Shown piece by piece: positions 1 to 10,500 of a stretch of 64,000 nt of DNA (position 1 is its first letter; every line of letters starts with the position of its first letter). The position numbers and the translations under genes were made by a program. The notes below the pieces were generated by a model that saw nothing but the letters and a program-made list of their open reading frames with translations, ran no database searches and was not told the origin of the DNA. The stretch is from Chondrosia reniformis. Lineage: Eukaryota > Porifera > Demospongiae > Chondrillida > Chondrillidae. Location of the stretch: the NCBI GenBank assembly GCA_947172415.1, contig OX359194.1, forward strand, positions 3,906,001 through 3,970,000. The letters are read 5' to 3'.

Positions 1-125
1 TAATTTACTAGTTGTAGTTACTAGTTGTATGTACCAGTTGAATGTACTCATTGTATTTACTGGTTATGTACTAGTTATATGTACTAGTTGTATGTACTAG
101 AAACTGGTTGTATGTAATAATTGAC
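1..125 (+). repeat. 13-bp satellite array, block 1
   Basis: Degenerate head-to-tail copies of the 13-bp unit TACTAGTTGTATG. Frequent variants replace GTATG with GTAGT or ATATG and add a TAGTAAC heptamer. No gene is visible here. Confidence 0.93.
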
Positions 126-292
126 TTAAATTCAATTGAATTATAATGGGACCACTTAGCCAAGGCAGCCTACTTTACAGAGTTTCCATAAAATAAAAGT
201 TAAATAAGCATGCAGTAAAACAAGAGTTCATAGAAAAAGAAGAAAACACCAATCAGTCACTAAGAGATAATTTAGCTTTTCTGTTAGATTTT
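121..292 (-). repeat. AATTC-tailed interspersed repeat, intact copy
   Basis: A non-satellite stretch of about 170 bp that begins with a short TTGAATT-like tract. It shares its sequence with the copy split by the Naiad-like element at 1396-5616. Read on the minus strand it ends in AATTC/ATTCA units, which looks like the simple-repeat tail of a LINE or SINE 3' end; no coding potential is seen. It contains the unoccupied CATGCA site (209-214) that is duplicated around the Penelope-like insertion in the other copy. Confidence 0.6.
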
Positions 293-1283
293 TGTATGTA
301 CTAGTCGTATGTATGAGTAATATGCACTAGATCTATGTACTAGTTGTAGGTACTAGTTGTGTGTACTATTTGTATGTACTAGTTGTGTGTACTAGTAACT
401 ATCTGTATATACTAATTGTCTGTACTAGATGTATGTATATACTATTTGTGTGTAGTTATATATATGTACTACTTGTAAGTACTACTTGTGTGTAATTGCT
501 GTATGTGCTGGTTATATTTACTAGTAGTAGTTACCAGTTGTATGTACTAGTTGTAGTTAATAGTTTTATGTACTAGTTTTATATACTAGTTTTATGTACT
601 AGTAATTAGTTGTATGTATAGGTACTAGTTGTATGTACTACTTGTATGTACTAGTTGTATATACAAATTGTATGTACCAGTTATGTATTATTAGTATGGA
701 CTAGTTATATGTACTAGTTGTATGTACTAGAAATATGTACTAGTTGTAGGTATTAGTAACAATCTGTATCTACCAGTTCTATGTATTAGTTGTATGAAAT
801 ATGTTTATGTAGATATATGTACTAGTTGTATATACTAGTTCTATGTACTAATTCTATGTACTAGTTGTAGGTTCTAGTTGTAGTTACTAGGTGTATGTAC
901 TAGTTATATGTACTAGTAACTATCTGTATGTATTAATTGTTATGTACTAGTTGTGTGTATTAGTTGTATGAACTAGTTATAATTATTACTAGTTGTATGT
1001 ACTAGTTGTATATACTGGTTTATGTACTAATTTTATTTACTAGTTGTTTGTACTAGTTTAATGTACTAGTTGTATGTACTAAGACTAGTTATAGGAACTA
1101 ATTGGAGGTTGTAGTTGTATGTACTCAATTCTAAGTAGTAGTTTCATGTTCTAATTGTTTGTACTAATTGTAAGTACTAGTTATGTGCTAGTTGTATGTT
1201 CCAGTTGTATGTACTAATTGTATGTACTAGTTATGTACTATTTGTAGGTACTAGTTGTAAGTACTAGTTGTATGTACTAGTAA
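293..1283 (+). repeat. 13-bp satellite array, block 2
   Basis: Continuous degenerate TACTAGTTGTATG monomers with TAGTAAC-type junctions. No non-satellite sequence or plausible gene. Confidence 0.93.
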
Positions 1284-1395
1284 CTGGTTAGTTGAATTGA
1301 ATTGAATTGAATTGAATTGAATTATAATGGGAACACTTAGCCAATGCAGGCTACTTTACAGGGTTTCCATTAAATAAAAGTTAAATATGCATGCA
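1284..1395 (-). repeat. AATTC-tailed repeat, second copy, left part
   Basis: Begins with about six tandem GAATT units (about 1285-1322) and continues with the same sequence as 140-214. It is interrupted at 1395 by the Penelope-like element and resumes at 5617-5700. The tandem tail fits the 3' tail of a non-LTR element or SINE in antisense; the family is not recognised. Confidence 0.6.
1390..1395. repeat. Target-site duplication CATGCA, left copy
   Basis: CATGCA at 1390-1395 recurs at 5617-5622 on the other side of the element, and occurs once in the unoccupied paralogue at 209-214. This gives a 6-bp duplication and the element boundaries. Confidence 0.6.
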
Positions 1396-1400
1396 CAAAT

Positions 1401-2119
1401 AATTAGGTATTCCAGAATATGTAGTGACTTCTCCAGTTTTCAGGCTAAAAGTTTGCAGTTATGCAATAGGCTTATTAAGCAGGGTTACAAATACTTTAAG
1501 CTAAAATCAACCTTTAAAACCTTCCTATCCCGGCAGCCTCTAGTTAGAATCTAGTATAAGCAAAAAGTAGCTAGTATGCTTAAGGACTGTCTTGTGTTAC
1601 CCCATATTGTGTTACCCCACCTCCTAAGAAATGTTACTACTAGAAGACCTAAGGGTAGACTTACGTAATATGTCCTACTTTTGTCTATAGTTATGCTGAG
1701 TCTGTTTTACCTGTACAAGCAAGTTTACTAATAGATTTATAATTAATTCATAAACGTTAATTGGACCTACATTCCTTTCATAAAATTAGATTTCATCATG
1801 TGTCTTAGTTAACACCTTATTTAAATTTTGGCGCCAAATTAGTCTATATAAGGCCCCTAGATTTAGCATAGAGAGCCAAGGATTCACAGAAGTTCAAGAT
1901 AAAGAAGAAGACAAAGACTCCCAGGATCACTGATGAAGGGTGGAATTCCCAGAAATGGCTGTCTGACCCAGTGGAGAAGAAGATGAAAGAAGGGAAAAGA
2001 AGGAAGAAAAGACTCCTGTGTCTTCATCTAAAGCTCTCTTTAAGTTTAGTTCCCCTATAGGCCCTTTTTACAGAATAGGCATATAGCATGTAGGAAAATG
2101 TTATCTTAGATTTTTCATG
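1401..2119 (+). repeat. 5' pseudo-LTR of the Naiad-like element
   Basis: Matches 4903-5620 almost base for base, with only scattered substitutions and small indels. It contains the last ~95 codons of the RT ORF as a non-functional fragment, the 3' UTR-like region and a hammerhead ribozyme. Such partial tandem dimers are typical of Penelope-like elements, where a 5'-truncated copy sits upstream of the full one. Confidence 0.85.
1923..1969 (+). ncRNA. Hammerhead ribozyme (type I), 5' pseudo-LTR
   Basis: Core CTGATGA at 1930-1936, stem II GGG/CCC enclosing TGGAATT, then GAAA at 1952-1955, a very short stem III and the cleavage triplet GTC at 1961-1963. Stem I is formed by GGATCA before the core and TGACCC after the GTC, with one A/C mismatch. 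Penelope-like elements are known to carry such minimal type I hammerheads in their pseudo-LTRs. Self-cleavage is inferred. Confidence 0.75.
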
Positions 2120-2247
2120 TGTTTACTTAGCCTCATGTTAATCCCTGGTGGCTGTTGAGCCATTGTTGCCATTAAATAGCCCTGGCTACATGTAATAGGT
2201 TAAGTCTTTGTGGACTAGCTTGTCTAGTCCTTGACCCATTTCCAATC
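2120..2247 (+). other. Leader between pseudo-LTR and ORF
   Basis: 128 bases of single-copy element sequence between the end of the 5' pseudo-LTR and the first ATG of the polyprotein ORF. No ORF or promoter motif can be assigned. Confidence 0.5.
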
Positions 2248-4095
2248 ATGACAAGTACAAAGTATAGAGATAGGATACCAGCTGGGAGGTCGCCCGGGTT
2301 AACAAGCTTCCCTTCATTAGGTAAAGGTAGGGTGCCTGGTGATGAAAAGTTAGCTAACTCTCCCCCATCTGTAGGTAGAGGGGTGCCTACTGGTGGGCAA
2401 GCTAGCCCCTCACTAGTTAAGAAGTGTAGCAATAAGCGGTGTAAAACATGTCCCTCTTTAGTTACTGGCCCTACTTTTAAGAGTTCAGTTACTGGCAGGA
2501 CCTATCAAGTCCGTAGCCCTTGTGGTCCCCTAGGATGCCAGAGTAGGAATGTTGTGTATCTTATTACTTGTAAACAATGTGATGTACAGTATGTAGGAGA
2601 AACCTCTCAGATGCTTAGGAGTAGAATGAACAACCATAGGACTAGTACCAAAGGTTTTAAGCCACTGTATCTTTACAATCACTTTAATTCTGATAACCAT
2701 AGTTTTGATGATGCCTTGATTATGCCCATAGAACAGATACCTGAGACACCTAATTCTACTAGCCTCAGACTACTGAGAGAAGCGTTCTGGTACAAGGAAC
2801 TCTGCTCTATTTACCCATATGGACTTAACGATAACAATAAAGGTGTTGGCAATATTTCGAAACTTAAAAAGGAAATCATCGTATGGAACCTTTTTAATCG
2901 CTTATCTCACAAAAGACGGCATCGGCGCTCCAATCTAAAATCAACAGGCAGTAGTAATAACGCTACCTTCGACCCTGAATGGCTCAAAGAACGACTACCA
3001 CTTTACAAGAACGTGGGCTTTCTAGCCAAACTTAAACGCGATACTTTTGCATTACAAGCTCGACACCTTCATCGTTTGTTAAACTCGGTACAATGTCTCA
3101 TCGATACCCCAGAAACACCTTTCCCACTTAGACTTATGGTAATGATTAAAGATGTTATTAAAGCACGCGCTTCAGCCAGCCTTCCCAAACACCCAACGAA
3201 AACGACAAGTCCAGAAGGGTTTCTTAAAATTGTGTTTCATAATAAAGGTGTAGAAAAAATAGGCCTCTCAGGTATCTTAAACCAAAAGTTAGTGTTAGAA
3301 ACTGTCCCACCCTTTATACAAAACATAGAGCCCCCATGTGTAGTATATAAGTATACCCAACCAATAGGACCTCAAATCTTTAACTTTTCACAAGCCTCTA
3401 AGTCAGATGTCTTTAGAAAACCAGAACCATGTGAGTGTCACAAGTCCCCCTTTATTTACAAGCCCCTAGGCCATGTTTTAACAGGTGACCTACGTATAGT
3501 TAGTAACCCAAAACTTAGAAAACTTCTTAAGAAAGGACCAAAATTTAGAGAACCTAATAACTTTAATTGGGTACCTGCCTTAAAAATGTGTAAGGAAGGT
3601 CTTAGAAAATATAAGATTACCTGGGCCCGTAGAGAAAATGTATCTATTTCTGTATTTAGTGAGTGGGAAATTGCTGTCCTTAAGAAAATTAATGATAGGA
3701 TCTCTAAGCTGTCTAAATCGTATACCAAATCCTCAGTAGCCAAGAAGACCCTTACTTGCCCTAAAATTAAGAAATTCTTAGCAGACCTACATGATAAGTA
3801 TGTTATAGCCCCTGCCGATAAGGCCTCTAATAATATAATATCTATATGTAAGTCCTACTATAGACAAATTATTAATGAAGAACTAGGCAGTACCTCCACT
3901 TATGCTAAATGTACAGTAGAACCCCAACAGTTAATTAGGAAACACATAGATTTCTTAAAACTAGAGAACTTTGAACCTAAACCAGACTGGTGTAACCTTC
4001 CCTCTTTTTACTGGATGCCTAAGCTACATAAGAACCCTTACAACTACAGATTCATAGCTGCTTCTCACAAATGTACTAACCAACCCCCTTTCTAG
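2248..4095 (+). CDS. Naiad-like ORF, part 1: GIY-YIG endonuclease and RT N-terminal region
   Basis: 615 codons from ATG 2248 to a stop caused by a frameshift. Residues 1-57 are low-complexity; a cysteine cluster follows (C60, C65, C68 and C92/C97), then a GIY-YIG domain with VVYL (102-105) and YVGET (115-119), basic residues R124 and R126, and a REAFW motif (177-181) whose Glu is the likely catalytic acid. After a linker come Penelope-RT features: a TGDL..I..N..LR segment followed by GPKFREP, an ADKASNN segment, and FYWMPKLHK. Endonuclease before RT marks the permuted clade. The reading frame is lost in a run of five C (4084-4088); the RT continues in the next frame. The enzyme would nick target DNA and reverse-transcribe element RNA. 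Confidence 0.85.
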   Translation: MTSTKYRDRIPAGRSPGLTSFPSLGKGRVPGDEKLANSPPSVGRGVPTGGQASPSLVKKCSNKRCKTCPSLVTGPTFKSSVTGRTYQVRSPCGPLGCQSRNVVYLITCKQCDVQYVGETSQMLRSRMNNHRTSTKGFKPLYLYNHFNSDNHSFDDALIMPIEQIPETPNSTSLRLLREAFWYKELCSIYPYGLNDNNKGVGNISKLKKEIIVWNLFNRLSHKRRHRRSNLKSTGSSNNATFDPEWLKERLPLYKNVGFLAKLKRDTFALQARHLHRLLNSVQCLIDTPETPFPLRLMVMIKDVIKARASASLPKHPTKTTSPEGFLKIVFHNKGVEKIGLSGILNQKLVLETVPPFIQNIEPPCVVYKYTQPIGPQIFNFSQASKSDVFRKPEPCECHKSPFIYKPLGHVLTGDLRIVSNPKLRKLLKKGPKFREPNNFNWVPALKMCKEGLRKYKITWARRENVSISVFSEWEIAVLKKINDRISKLSKSYTKSSVAKKTLTCPKIKKFLADLHDKYVIAPADKASNNIISICKSYYRQIINEELGSTSTYAKCTVEPQQLIRKHIDFLKLENFEPKPDWCNLPSFYWMPKLHKNPYNYRFIAASHKCTNQPPF

Positions 4096-5191
4096 ATTTC
4101 TAAATTCGGCACTCAGACTAATTCTCAAACATTTTAGAGAAAACTGGCTAGGTATATATAGGAATACTGGTGTTAATGCCTTTTGGATAGTAGAAAACTC
4201 ACTAGAAGTCTTAGATAGTCTTAGGTCTATACCCGCTAGAAAAACCCAGCTAGCTAGTTTTGATTTTTCTACATTATATACAGCGATCCCCCATAATCTA
4301 CTTAAAGATAAGATTACTAACCTTATTCATAGTGCCTATACCTGTAGGAAGTCCCAATATATAGAAGTCTGTCAGGATAAAGCCTTTTGGTCTAACAATG
4401 TCTCCAATAAAGCCGTCACAGCTGTTCATGTAGTAGAGCTCTTTAATTACCTTATTAACAACATTTATGTATGTGTAGACGGTTCTGTTTTTAAGCAATG
4501 TGTAGGTATCCCTATGGGTACTGACTGTGCCCCTGTAGTTGCTAATCTTTTTCTGTTTGCCTATGAGTATGAGTTTATGAAAGGACTACTTAAGGATAAC
4601 ATCACCCTAGCTATTAAATTTTCCAATACTTATAGGTATATTGATGACCTTTTATGTATTAACCACAAGGATTTTGAACTGTCAATTAGTGATATTTACC
4701 CCAAAGAACTTATTCTTAAAAAGACAAATACTAGCCCTAAAAAATCCCCCTTTTTAGACTTAGATATAACCATTACTAACAATCAATTTATCACTAAAGT
4801 ATATGATAAGCGAGAGGACTTTAACTTTGATATAGTAAATTTCCCCCATTTAGATAGTAATATTCCTAATACCCCAGCCTATGGTGTCTTTATTTCACAA
4901 CTAATTAGGTATTCCAGAATATGTAGTGACTTCTCCAGTTTTCAGGCTAAAAGTTTGCAGTTATGCAATAGGCTTATTAAGCAGGGTTACAAATACTTTA
5001 AGCTAAAATCAACCTTTAAAACCTTCCTATCCCGGCAGCCTCTAGTTAGAATCAAGTATAAGCAAAAAGTAGCTAGTATGCTTAAGGACTGTCTTGTGCT
5101 GCCCATATTGTGTTACCCCACCTCCAAAGAAATGTTACTACTAGAAGACCTAAGGGTAGACTTACGTAATATGTCCTACTTTTGTCTATAG
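4085..5191 (+). pseudogene. Naiad-like ORF, part 2: RT palm (frameshifted continuation)
   Basis: Continues the RT in the frame one base later than part 1; no ATG is needed because it belongs to the same protein. Reading through 4085-4513 gives sequence in line with part 1, including motif A (FDFSTLYTAIP). Motif B (GIPMGTDCAP) starts at about 4507 and motif C (YIDD) lies at about 4636-4647, so the catalytic Asp residues are present. The frame ends at the TAG-type stop at 5189-5191 after a C-terminal domain with no endonuclease, as expected if GIY-YIG has moved to the N-terminus. One extra C in the tract at 4084-4088 explains the break; an assembly or sequencing error is equally possible. Confidence 0.8.
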
Positions 5192-5620
5192 TTATGCTGA
5201 GTCTGTTTTACCTGTACAAGCAAGTTTACTAATAGATTTATAATTAATTCATAAAAGTTAATTGGACCTACATTCCTTTCATAAAATTAAATTTCATCAT
5301 GTGTCTTAGTTAACACCTTATTTAACTTTTGGCGCCAAAATAGTCTATATAAGGCCCCTAGATTTAGCATAGAGAGCCAAGGATTCACAGAAGTTCAAGA
5401 TAAAGAAAAAGACAAAGACTCCCAGGATCACTGATGAAGGGTGGAATTCCCAGAAATGGCTGTCTGACCCAGTGGAGAAGAAGATGAAAGAAGGGAAAAG
5501 AAGGAAGAAAAGACTCCTGTATCTTCATCTAAAGCTCTCTTTAGGTTTAGTTCCCCTATAGGCCCTTTTTACAGAATAGGCATATAGCATGTAGGAAAAT
5601 GGTATCTTAGATTTTTCATG
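4903..5620 (+). repeat. 3' pseudo-LTR of the Naiad-like element
   Basis: Second copy of the ~719-bp terminal repeat. It overlaps the last ~95 codons of the RT ORF, then holds a short 3' UTR, the hammerhead ribozyme and the element end at TTTTTCATG. The right target duplication CATGCA overlaps its last bases (5617-5622). Confidence 0.85.
5424..5470 (+). ncRNA. Hammerhead ribozyme (type I), 3' pseudo-LTR
   Basis: Same sequence as the copy at 1923-1969: core CTGATGA, GGG/CCC stem II, GAAA, GTC cleavage triplet, and stem I from GGATCA and TGACCC. Two copies in direct repeat would release a unit-length RNA of about 3.5 kb between the two cleavage sites. Confidence 0.75.
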
Positions 5621-5700
5621 CAGTGAAACAAGAGTCCATAGAATAAAGAAAAACACCATTGAGTAACTAAGAGAATTTAACCAATCTGTAAGAAAGTTGT
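5617..5700 (-). repeat. AATTC-tailed repeat, second copy, right part
   Basis: Resumes the sequence interrupted at 1395: CAGTGAAACAAGAG and what follows match 211-290 of the intact copy. The match across the insertion confirms the element boundary. Confidence 0.6.
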
Positions 5701-6512
5701 ATGTACTAGTCGTATCTATTAGTAATATGTACTATATAGATCTATGTACGACTTGTAGGTACTAGTTTTGTGTACTAGTAACTATCTGTATGTACTAACT
5801 GTCTGTACTAGTCGTATGTATATACTATTTGTGTGTAGTTATATGTACTATTTGTATGTACTAGTTGTGTGTAATTGTCCTTGGTACTGTTAATATTTAC
5901 TAGTAGTAGTTACTAGTTGTATGTACTGGTTGTAGTTACTAGTTGTATATACTAGTTGTATATACAAATTGTATGTACTAGTTATGTACTAGTAGTATGT
6001 ACTAGTTATATGTAGTAGTTGTATGTACTAGATGCATGTACTAGTTGTATGTATTAGTAACAATCTGCATTTACCAGTTCTAAGAACTAGTTATATGTAC
6101 TATTTGTATATGGTTATATGTTCTAGTTGTGTATACTAGTTATTTTTACTGGTGGTAGTTTCTAGGTGTATGTACTAGTTGTATGTACTAGTTGTATGTA
6201 CTAGTAATTAATTGTATGTACTGGTTGTATGAACTAGTTGTATGTACTAGTTCTATGTACTAGTTCTATTTACTAGTAGAAGGTTCTAGTTGTATGTACT
6301 AGTTGTATGAACTAGTAACTAGCTTTATGTACTAGTTATATTTACTAGTTGTATGCACTAGTTGTATGTACTGATTGTATGTACTAGTTGTATGTACTAG
6401 AAACTAACTGTATGAACTAATTGTATGTACTAGTTTTTTGTACTAGTTGTAGGTAGATATTTGTACTACTTTTATGCACTAGTTGTGTGTAATGGCTGTA
6501 TGAACTATTTAT
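5701..6512 (+). repeat. 13-bp satellite array, block 3
   Basis: Degenerate TACTAGTTGTATG monomers; nothing else seen. Confidence 0.93.
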
Positions 6513-6513
6513 C

Positions 6514-6535
6514 AGGGAGTACGGAAGTACTCCCT
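6514..6535. other. Terminal hairpin of element copy A
   Basis: AGGGAGTAC, loop GGAA, GTACTCCCT: a perfect 9-bp stem. The same position in the other three copies keeps the stem by paired base changes. Confidence 0.75.
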
Positions 6536-7049
6536 ATGTAGGGATGACACTTTTTTCGTTTTCCCCATACATTGGTATAGGGGCAAAATCCTGAAATAGG
6601 CCAAAAATCAACAAAACAAGGCCATGTATAGCTAAATATACAATATACATACTGTAAATAGACCTTAAAGGCCAGAGAATATGTCTTGCTGGCAAAATAA
6701 TAAACTTTAAAAATTCCCATTTTCGTCTTCTTCATATTCTTATTATTCTTATTCTTCTTCGTCAGCCATAAATAAAAAAACTATATTAGCTTTTGGACTA
6801 ATTGTTAAACGAAACTTTTTCAAATTTTCCGAACTGTATTCTTTTGCAGAAGCGAGAGTGATAGCCCTATTATTGAATATGACGGTTTTCATGACTCCAG
6901 AGTCAAGACCGCCATTTTCCTGACGTCATATTCAGTCGAAGATTGTGAAATCAAAATGGGTTTAAATACAATCGAATTCCCAGCTTATGCTCCATAAAAA
7001 GTACAGAAACTAGAGAAAATAACAAGAAGTTCGAGTTTAAAAAACTCGT

Positions 7050-7410
7050 GGGGCGCCAGGCGCCCCTAAGTAAACTCAAACTACTTGGCTGCTTCTCATA
7101 GATATCCGGTTAACCGATTTCCGATCGACTCTTGTTGGCCGTCAATTTTTCAAGGCCATATCTCGTAGAAAACGTTTTTATGCAAGCTTTACGTTACATA
7201 GTATTAGTAAGGGTGGTTTTTAAGTCCATTTCGTTCGTTCACTGTTCTACGCTAAGGAAGAGAAAGCTAATTTTAAGCTAGAAAACGAAAGCTAGCCGAA
7301 CGTCCGCCATTTTTTGACAGATATATATATATATATATACAAGACTACGAACAGGAAGCCATACGTTAACATAATTTCTGAAAACAATATAGGGGCGCCT
7401 GTGGTGCCCC
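7050..7410. mobile_element. Nested 361-bp TIR element
   Basis: Bounded by GGGGCGCCAGGCGCCCCT (7050-7067) and its near-complement at 7391-7410 (AGGGGCGCCTGTGGTGCCCC). The other copies of the host element lack this sequence between the ctagaga motif and the ...aatagtg motif, which supports insertion. It contains an (AT)n tract at about 7321-7339 and no ORF. The target-site duplication is unclear. Likely a MITE of a DNA transposon. Confidence 0.6.
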
Positions 7411-7584
7411 AAAATTTCCTATAAAAATAGTGGAAATGTAGGGATGGCACAAAAAGCACATAAACAAGAAAGGGATGTTACACAGTGAAGCATTAGCTAT
7501 GCACGAATCCTACAAGCAAGGGTGTTGTACGATTCATGCATATATAGCTAATGCTTTTCGTAGAAAATTTTTATTTTCCTCTAG

Positions 7585-10500
7585 TATTTACTAGTTGTAG
7601 TTACTAGTTGTATGTACAAGTTGCATGTACTAGTTGCATGTACTAGTAACTAGATGTATCTACTAGTTGTATGTACTATTTGTAAGAACTAGTTGTAGTT
7701 ACTAGGTGTATGTACTAGGTATATGTATTAGTAACTATCTGTATAGACTAACTGTATGTACTATATAGATGTATGTACTAATTGAATGTAATAGTTATTT
7801 GTTAGTTATATATTCCAGTTGTATGTTCTAATTGCATGTACTAGTTGTATGTACTAGTAACTGGGTGTATGTAAAAGTTGTATGTACTAGTCGTATGTAT
7901 TAGTAATAGGTACTAGATCTGTGTACTAGTTATAGGTCCTAGTTGTATGCACTACTTGTCTGTATTGGTTATATATACTAGTTGCATGTACAAATTGTAT
8001 GTACTAGTTACATGTACAAATTGTATGTACTAGTTATGTACTAGTAGTATGTACTAGTTATATGTTCTAGTTGTATGTACTAGATGTAAGTACTAGTTGT
8101 ATGTATTAGTAACAATCTCCATTTACCTGTTCAATGTAATAGTTATATGTTCTAGTTGTATATACTAGTTATATTTACTGGTGGTAGTTACTAGATGTAT
8201 GTACTAGTTGTGTGTACTAATTGTATGTACTAGTAATTAGTGTTATGTCCTATTTGTCTGTACTAGTGGAATGTACTAGTTCTATGTACTAGTTCTATGT
8301 ACTAGTTGAAGGTTCTAGTTGTATGTACTAGTTTTATGAACTAGTAACTAGTTGTATGCACTAGTTGTATGTCCTAGTTGTAAGTACTAGTTGTATGTTC
8401 TAGTTGTATGTACTAGTAATTAACTGTATGTACTAATTGTATATACTAGTTGTATGTACTAGTTGTAGGTAGATATGTGTACTACTTTTATGTAGTAGTT
8501 GTTGTATGAACTAGTTATATTTACTAGTTGTAGTTACTAGTTGTATGTACTAGATGTATGTACTAGTTGTATGTACTATTTGTAAGAACTAGTTGTAGTT
8601 ACTAGGTGTATGTACTAGGTATATGTATTAGTAACTATCTGTATGTACTAATTGTATGTACTAGTTGTATGTACTAACTGAATGTACTAGTTGTTTGTAT
8701 TAATAAATAACTGTATATCGTAGTTGTATGTACCGGTTGTTTCTACTAGTTGTATATACTAGTTTTATGTACTAGTTGGATGTACTAGTTGGATGTATTA
8801 TAAACTAACTGTATGTACTAATTGTATGAACTAGTTGTGTGTATTAGTTGTATATACTAGTAACAATCTGTATTTACCAGTTCTATATACTAGTTGTATG
8901 TATTATTTGTATGTAGTTATACGTACCAGTTGTTTATATTAGTTATATATACAGTGATAGTTACTAGTAGAATGTACCAGTTGTATGTACTAGTTGTGTG
9001 TACTAGTATGTACTAGTTGTATGTACTAGTATCAAACTTTATGTACTAATTGTATGTACTAGTGGTACGTATTAGTTGTATGTAGATATGTGTACTACTT
9101 GTATGTAGTAGTTGTGTGTAATGGTTGTATGAACTAGTTATAATAATTACTAGTTGTATGTTCTAGTTGTATGTAGTTATATATACTAGTTGTATGTACT
9201 AGTTGTTTGTTATTTTGTATGTACTAGTTATATTTACTATATTTACTATTAGTAGTTGCTAGTTGCATGTACTGGTTATTTGTACCAGTTGTATGCACTA
9301 GTTATATATCCTAGTTATAGTACTAGTTTTGGGTACTAGTTGTATGTACGGGTTGTATATACTAATTGTATGTACTAGTTGAATGTACTAGTTGTATGTA
9401 CTAGTTAATTGTATTAGTTGTATGTACTAGTAACAATCTGTATTTACCATTTCTATGTACTAGTTGACTTTACTATTTGTATGTAGTTATACGTACCAGT
9501 TGTTTATACTAGTTATGTTTACTGGTGGTAGTTACTAGTTGTATGTACTAGATGTATACATTAGTTGTATGTACTAGTTGTATGTACTAGTTGTATATAT
9601 CAGTTGAATGTACTAGTTATATGTCCTTGTTGTAGTACTAATTGTATGTACTAGTTGTATGTACTGGTTGTATGTACTAATTGTATGTACTAGTTGAATG
9701 TACTAGTTGTATGTACTAGTTGAATGTACTAGTTGTATGTACTAGGACTAGTAGTACAAACTAGTTGGAGGTTGTAGTTGTATATACTCAATTCTAAGTA
9801 GTACTTTCATGTTCTAATTGTATGTACTAATTGTTAGTACTAGTTATTTGCTAGTTGTATGTTCCAGTTGTATGTACAAATTGTATGTACTAGTTATGTA
9901 CTAGTTTTTGGTACTGGTTGTAAGTACTAGTTGTATGAACTACTTGTATGTACTAGTTATATGTACTAGTTGTATGTACTATTTGTATGTATTAGTTGTG
10001 TGTGCTAGTAATTATCTGTATGTACTAATTTTCTGTACTAGTTCTATGTATATACTATTTTTGTGTAGTTATATGTACAACTTGTATTTACTAGTTGTGG
10101 GTAATTGCTGTATGTACTGGTTATATTTACTAGTAGTTGTTACTAGTTGTATGTACAAATTGTATATACTAGTTATGTACTAGTTGTATGTACTAGTTGT
10201 ATGTACTTGTTGTATGTAGTAGTTGTGTTTAATTGTTGTATTTACTAGTTATACTTACTAATTGTAGTTTTATTTGTTTGTACTAGTTGAATGCACTACT
10301 TGTATGTACTAGTAACTAGTTGTATGGACTGGTTGTATGTACTAGTTCTATGTACCAGTTCGATGTACCAGTTTTAATTACTAGTTGTAGGTACTAGTTC
10401 TGTGTAATGGTTTTATGAACTAGTTATATTTAGTAGTGTTAGTTACTAGTTGTATGTACTAGTTGTAGGTACTAGTTGCATATACTAGTTGTATGAACTA

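Larger units (their letters stand above)
1396..5616 (+). mobile_element. Naiad-like Penelope element (permuted, N-terminal GIY-YIG)
   Basis: A Penelope-like retroelement of about 4.2 kb. Order: 5' pseudo-LTR (1401-2119, including the end of an RT ORF and a hammerhead), a 128-bp leader, an ORF with GIY-YIG endonuclease at the N-terminus followed by RT, and a 3' pseudo-LTR (4903-5620). The GIY-YIG module lies upstream of RT, the reverse of canonical Penelope, as described for the Naiad/Chlamys clade. The two pseudo-LTRs are nearly identical, suggesting a recent insertion. It interrupts a short AATTC-tailed repeat and is flanked by CATGCA. One +1 frameshift breaks the RT, so this copy is probably not autonomous as it stands. 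Confidence 0.85.
6513..7584 (-). mobile_element. Foldback/hairpin non-autonomous element, copy A
   Basis: One of four copies of the same non-coding element. Its left end is a perfect 9-bp-stem hairpin (6514-6535, loop GGAA); read on the minus strand the element ends ...ACTCCCTGA next to T. The right end (about 7427-7575) carries the foldback arm family, here partly degraded. Its middle contains T/A-rich sequence and TTC-rich microsatellite. A 361-bp TIR element is nested at 7050-7410. No protein is encoded. The terminal hairpin and CTGA end recall Helitron/Helentron derivatives, but the 5' end lacks a clear TC, so the class is left open. Confidence 0.65.

Noticed and set aside
2172..2432. Minus-strand ORF over the start of the Naiad-like gene
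   Set aside because: Antisense of the coding frame with GIY-YIG features on the plus strand.
6513..7584. Firm Helitron assignment
   Set aside because: The hairpin and CTGA end fit, but the hairpin lies directly at the end rather than some bases inside, and the other end lacks a clear TC start and has a long foldback.
9908..10183. 91-codon ORF rich in Y, V, L and C
   Set aside because: It is satellite. A 13-bp unit read in triplets repeats every 39 bases and gives a 13-residue protein period; the same kind of frame appears at 18843-19025, 25404-25604, 52079-52300 and 60127-60327.
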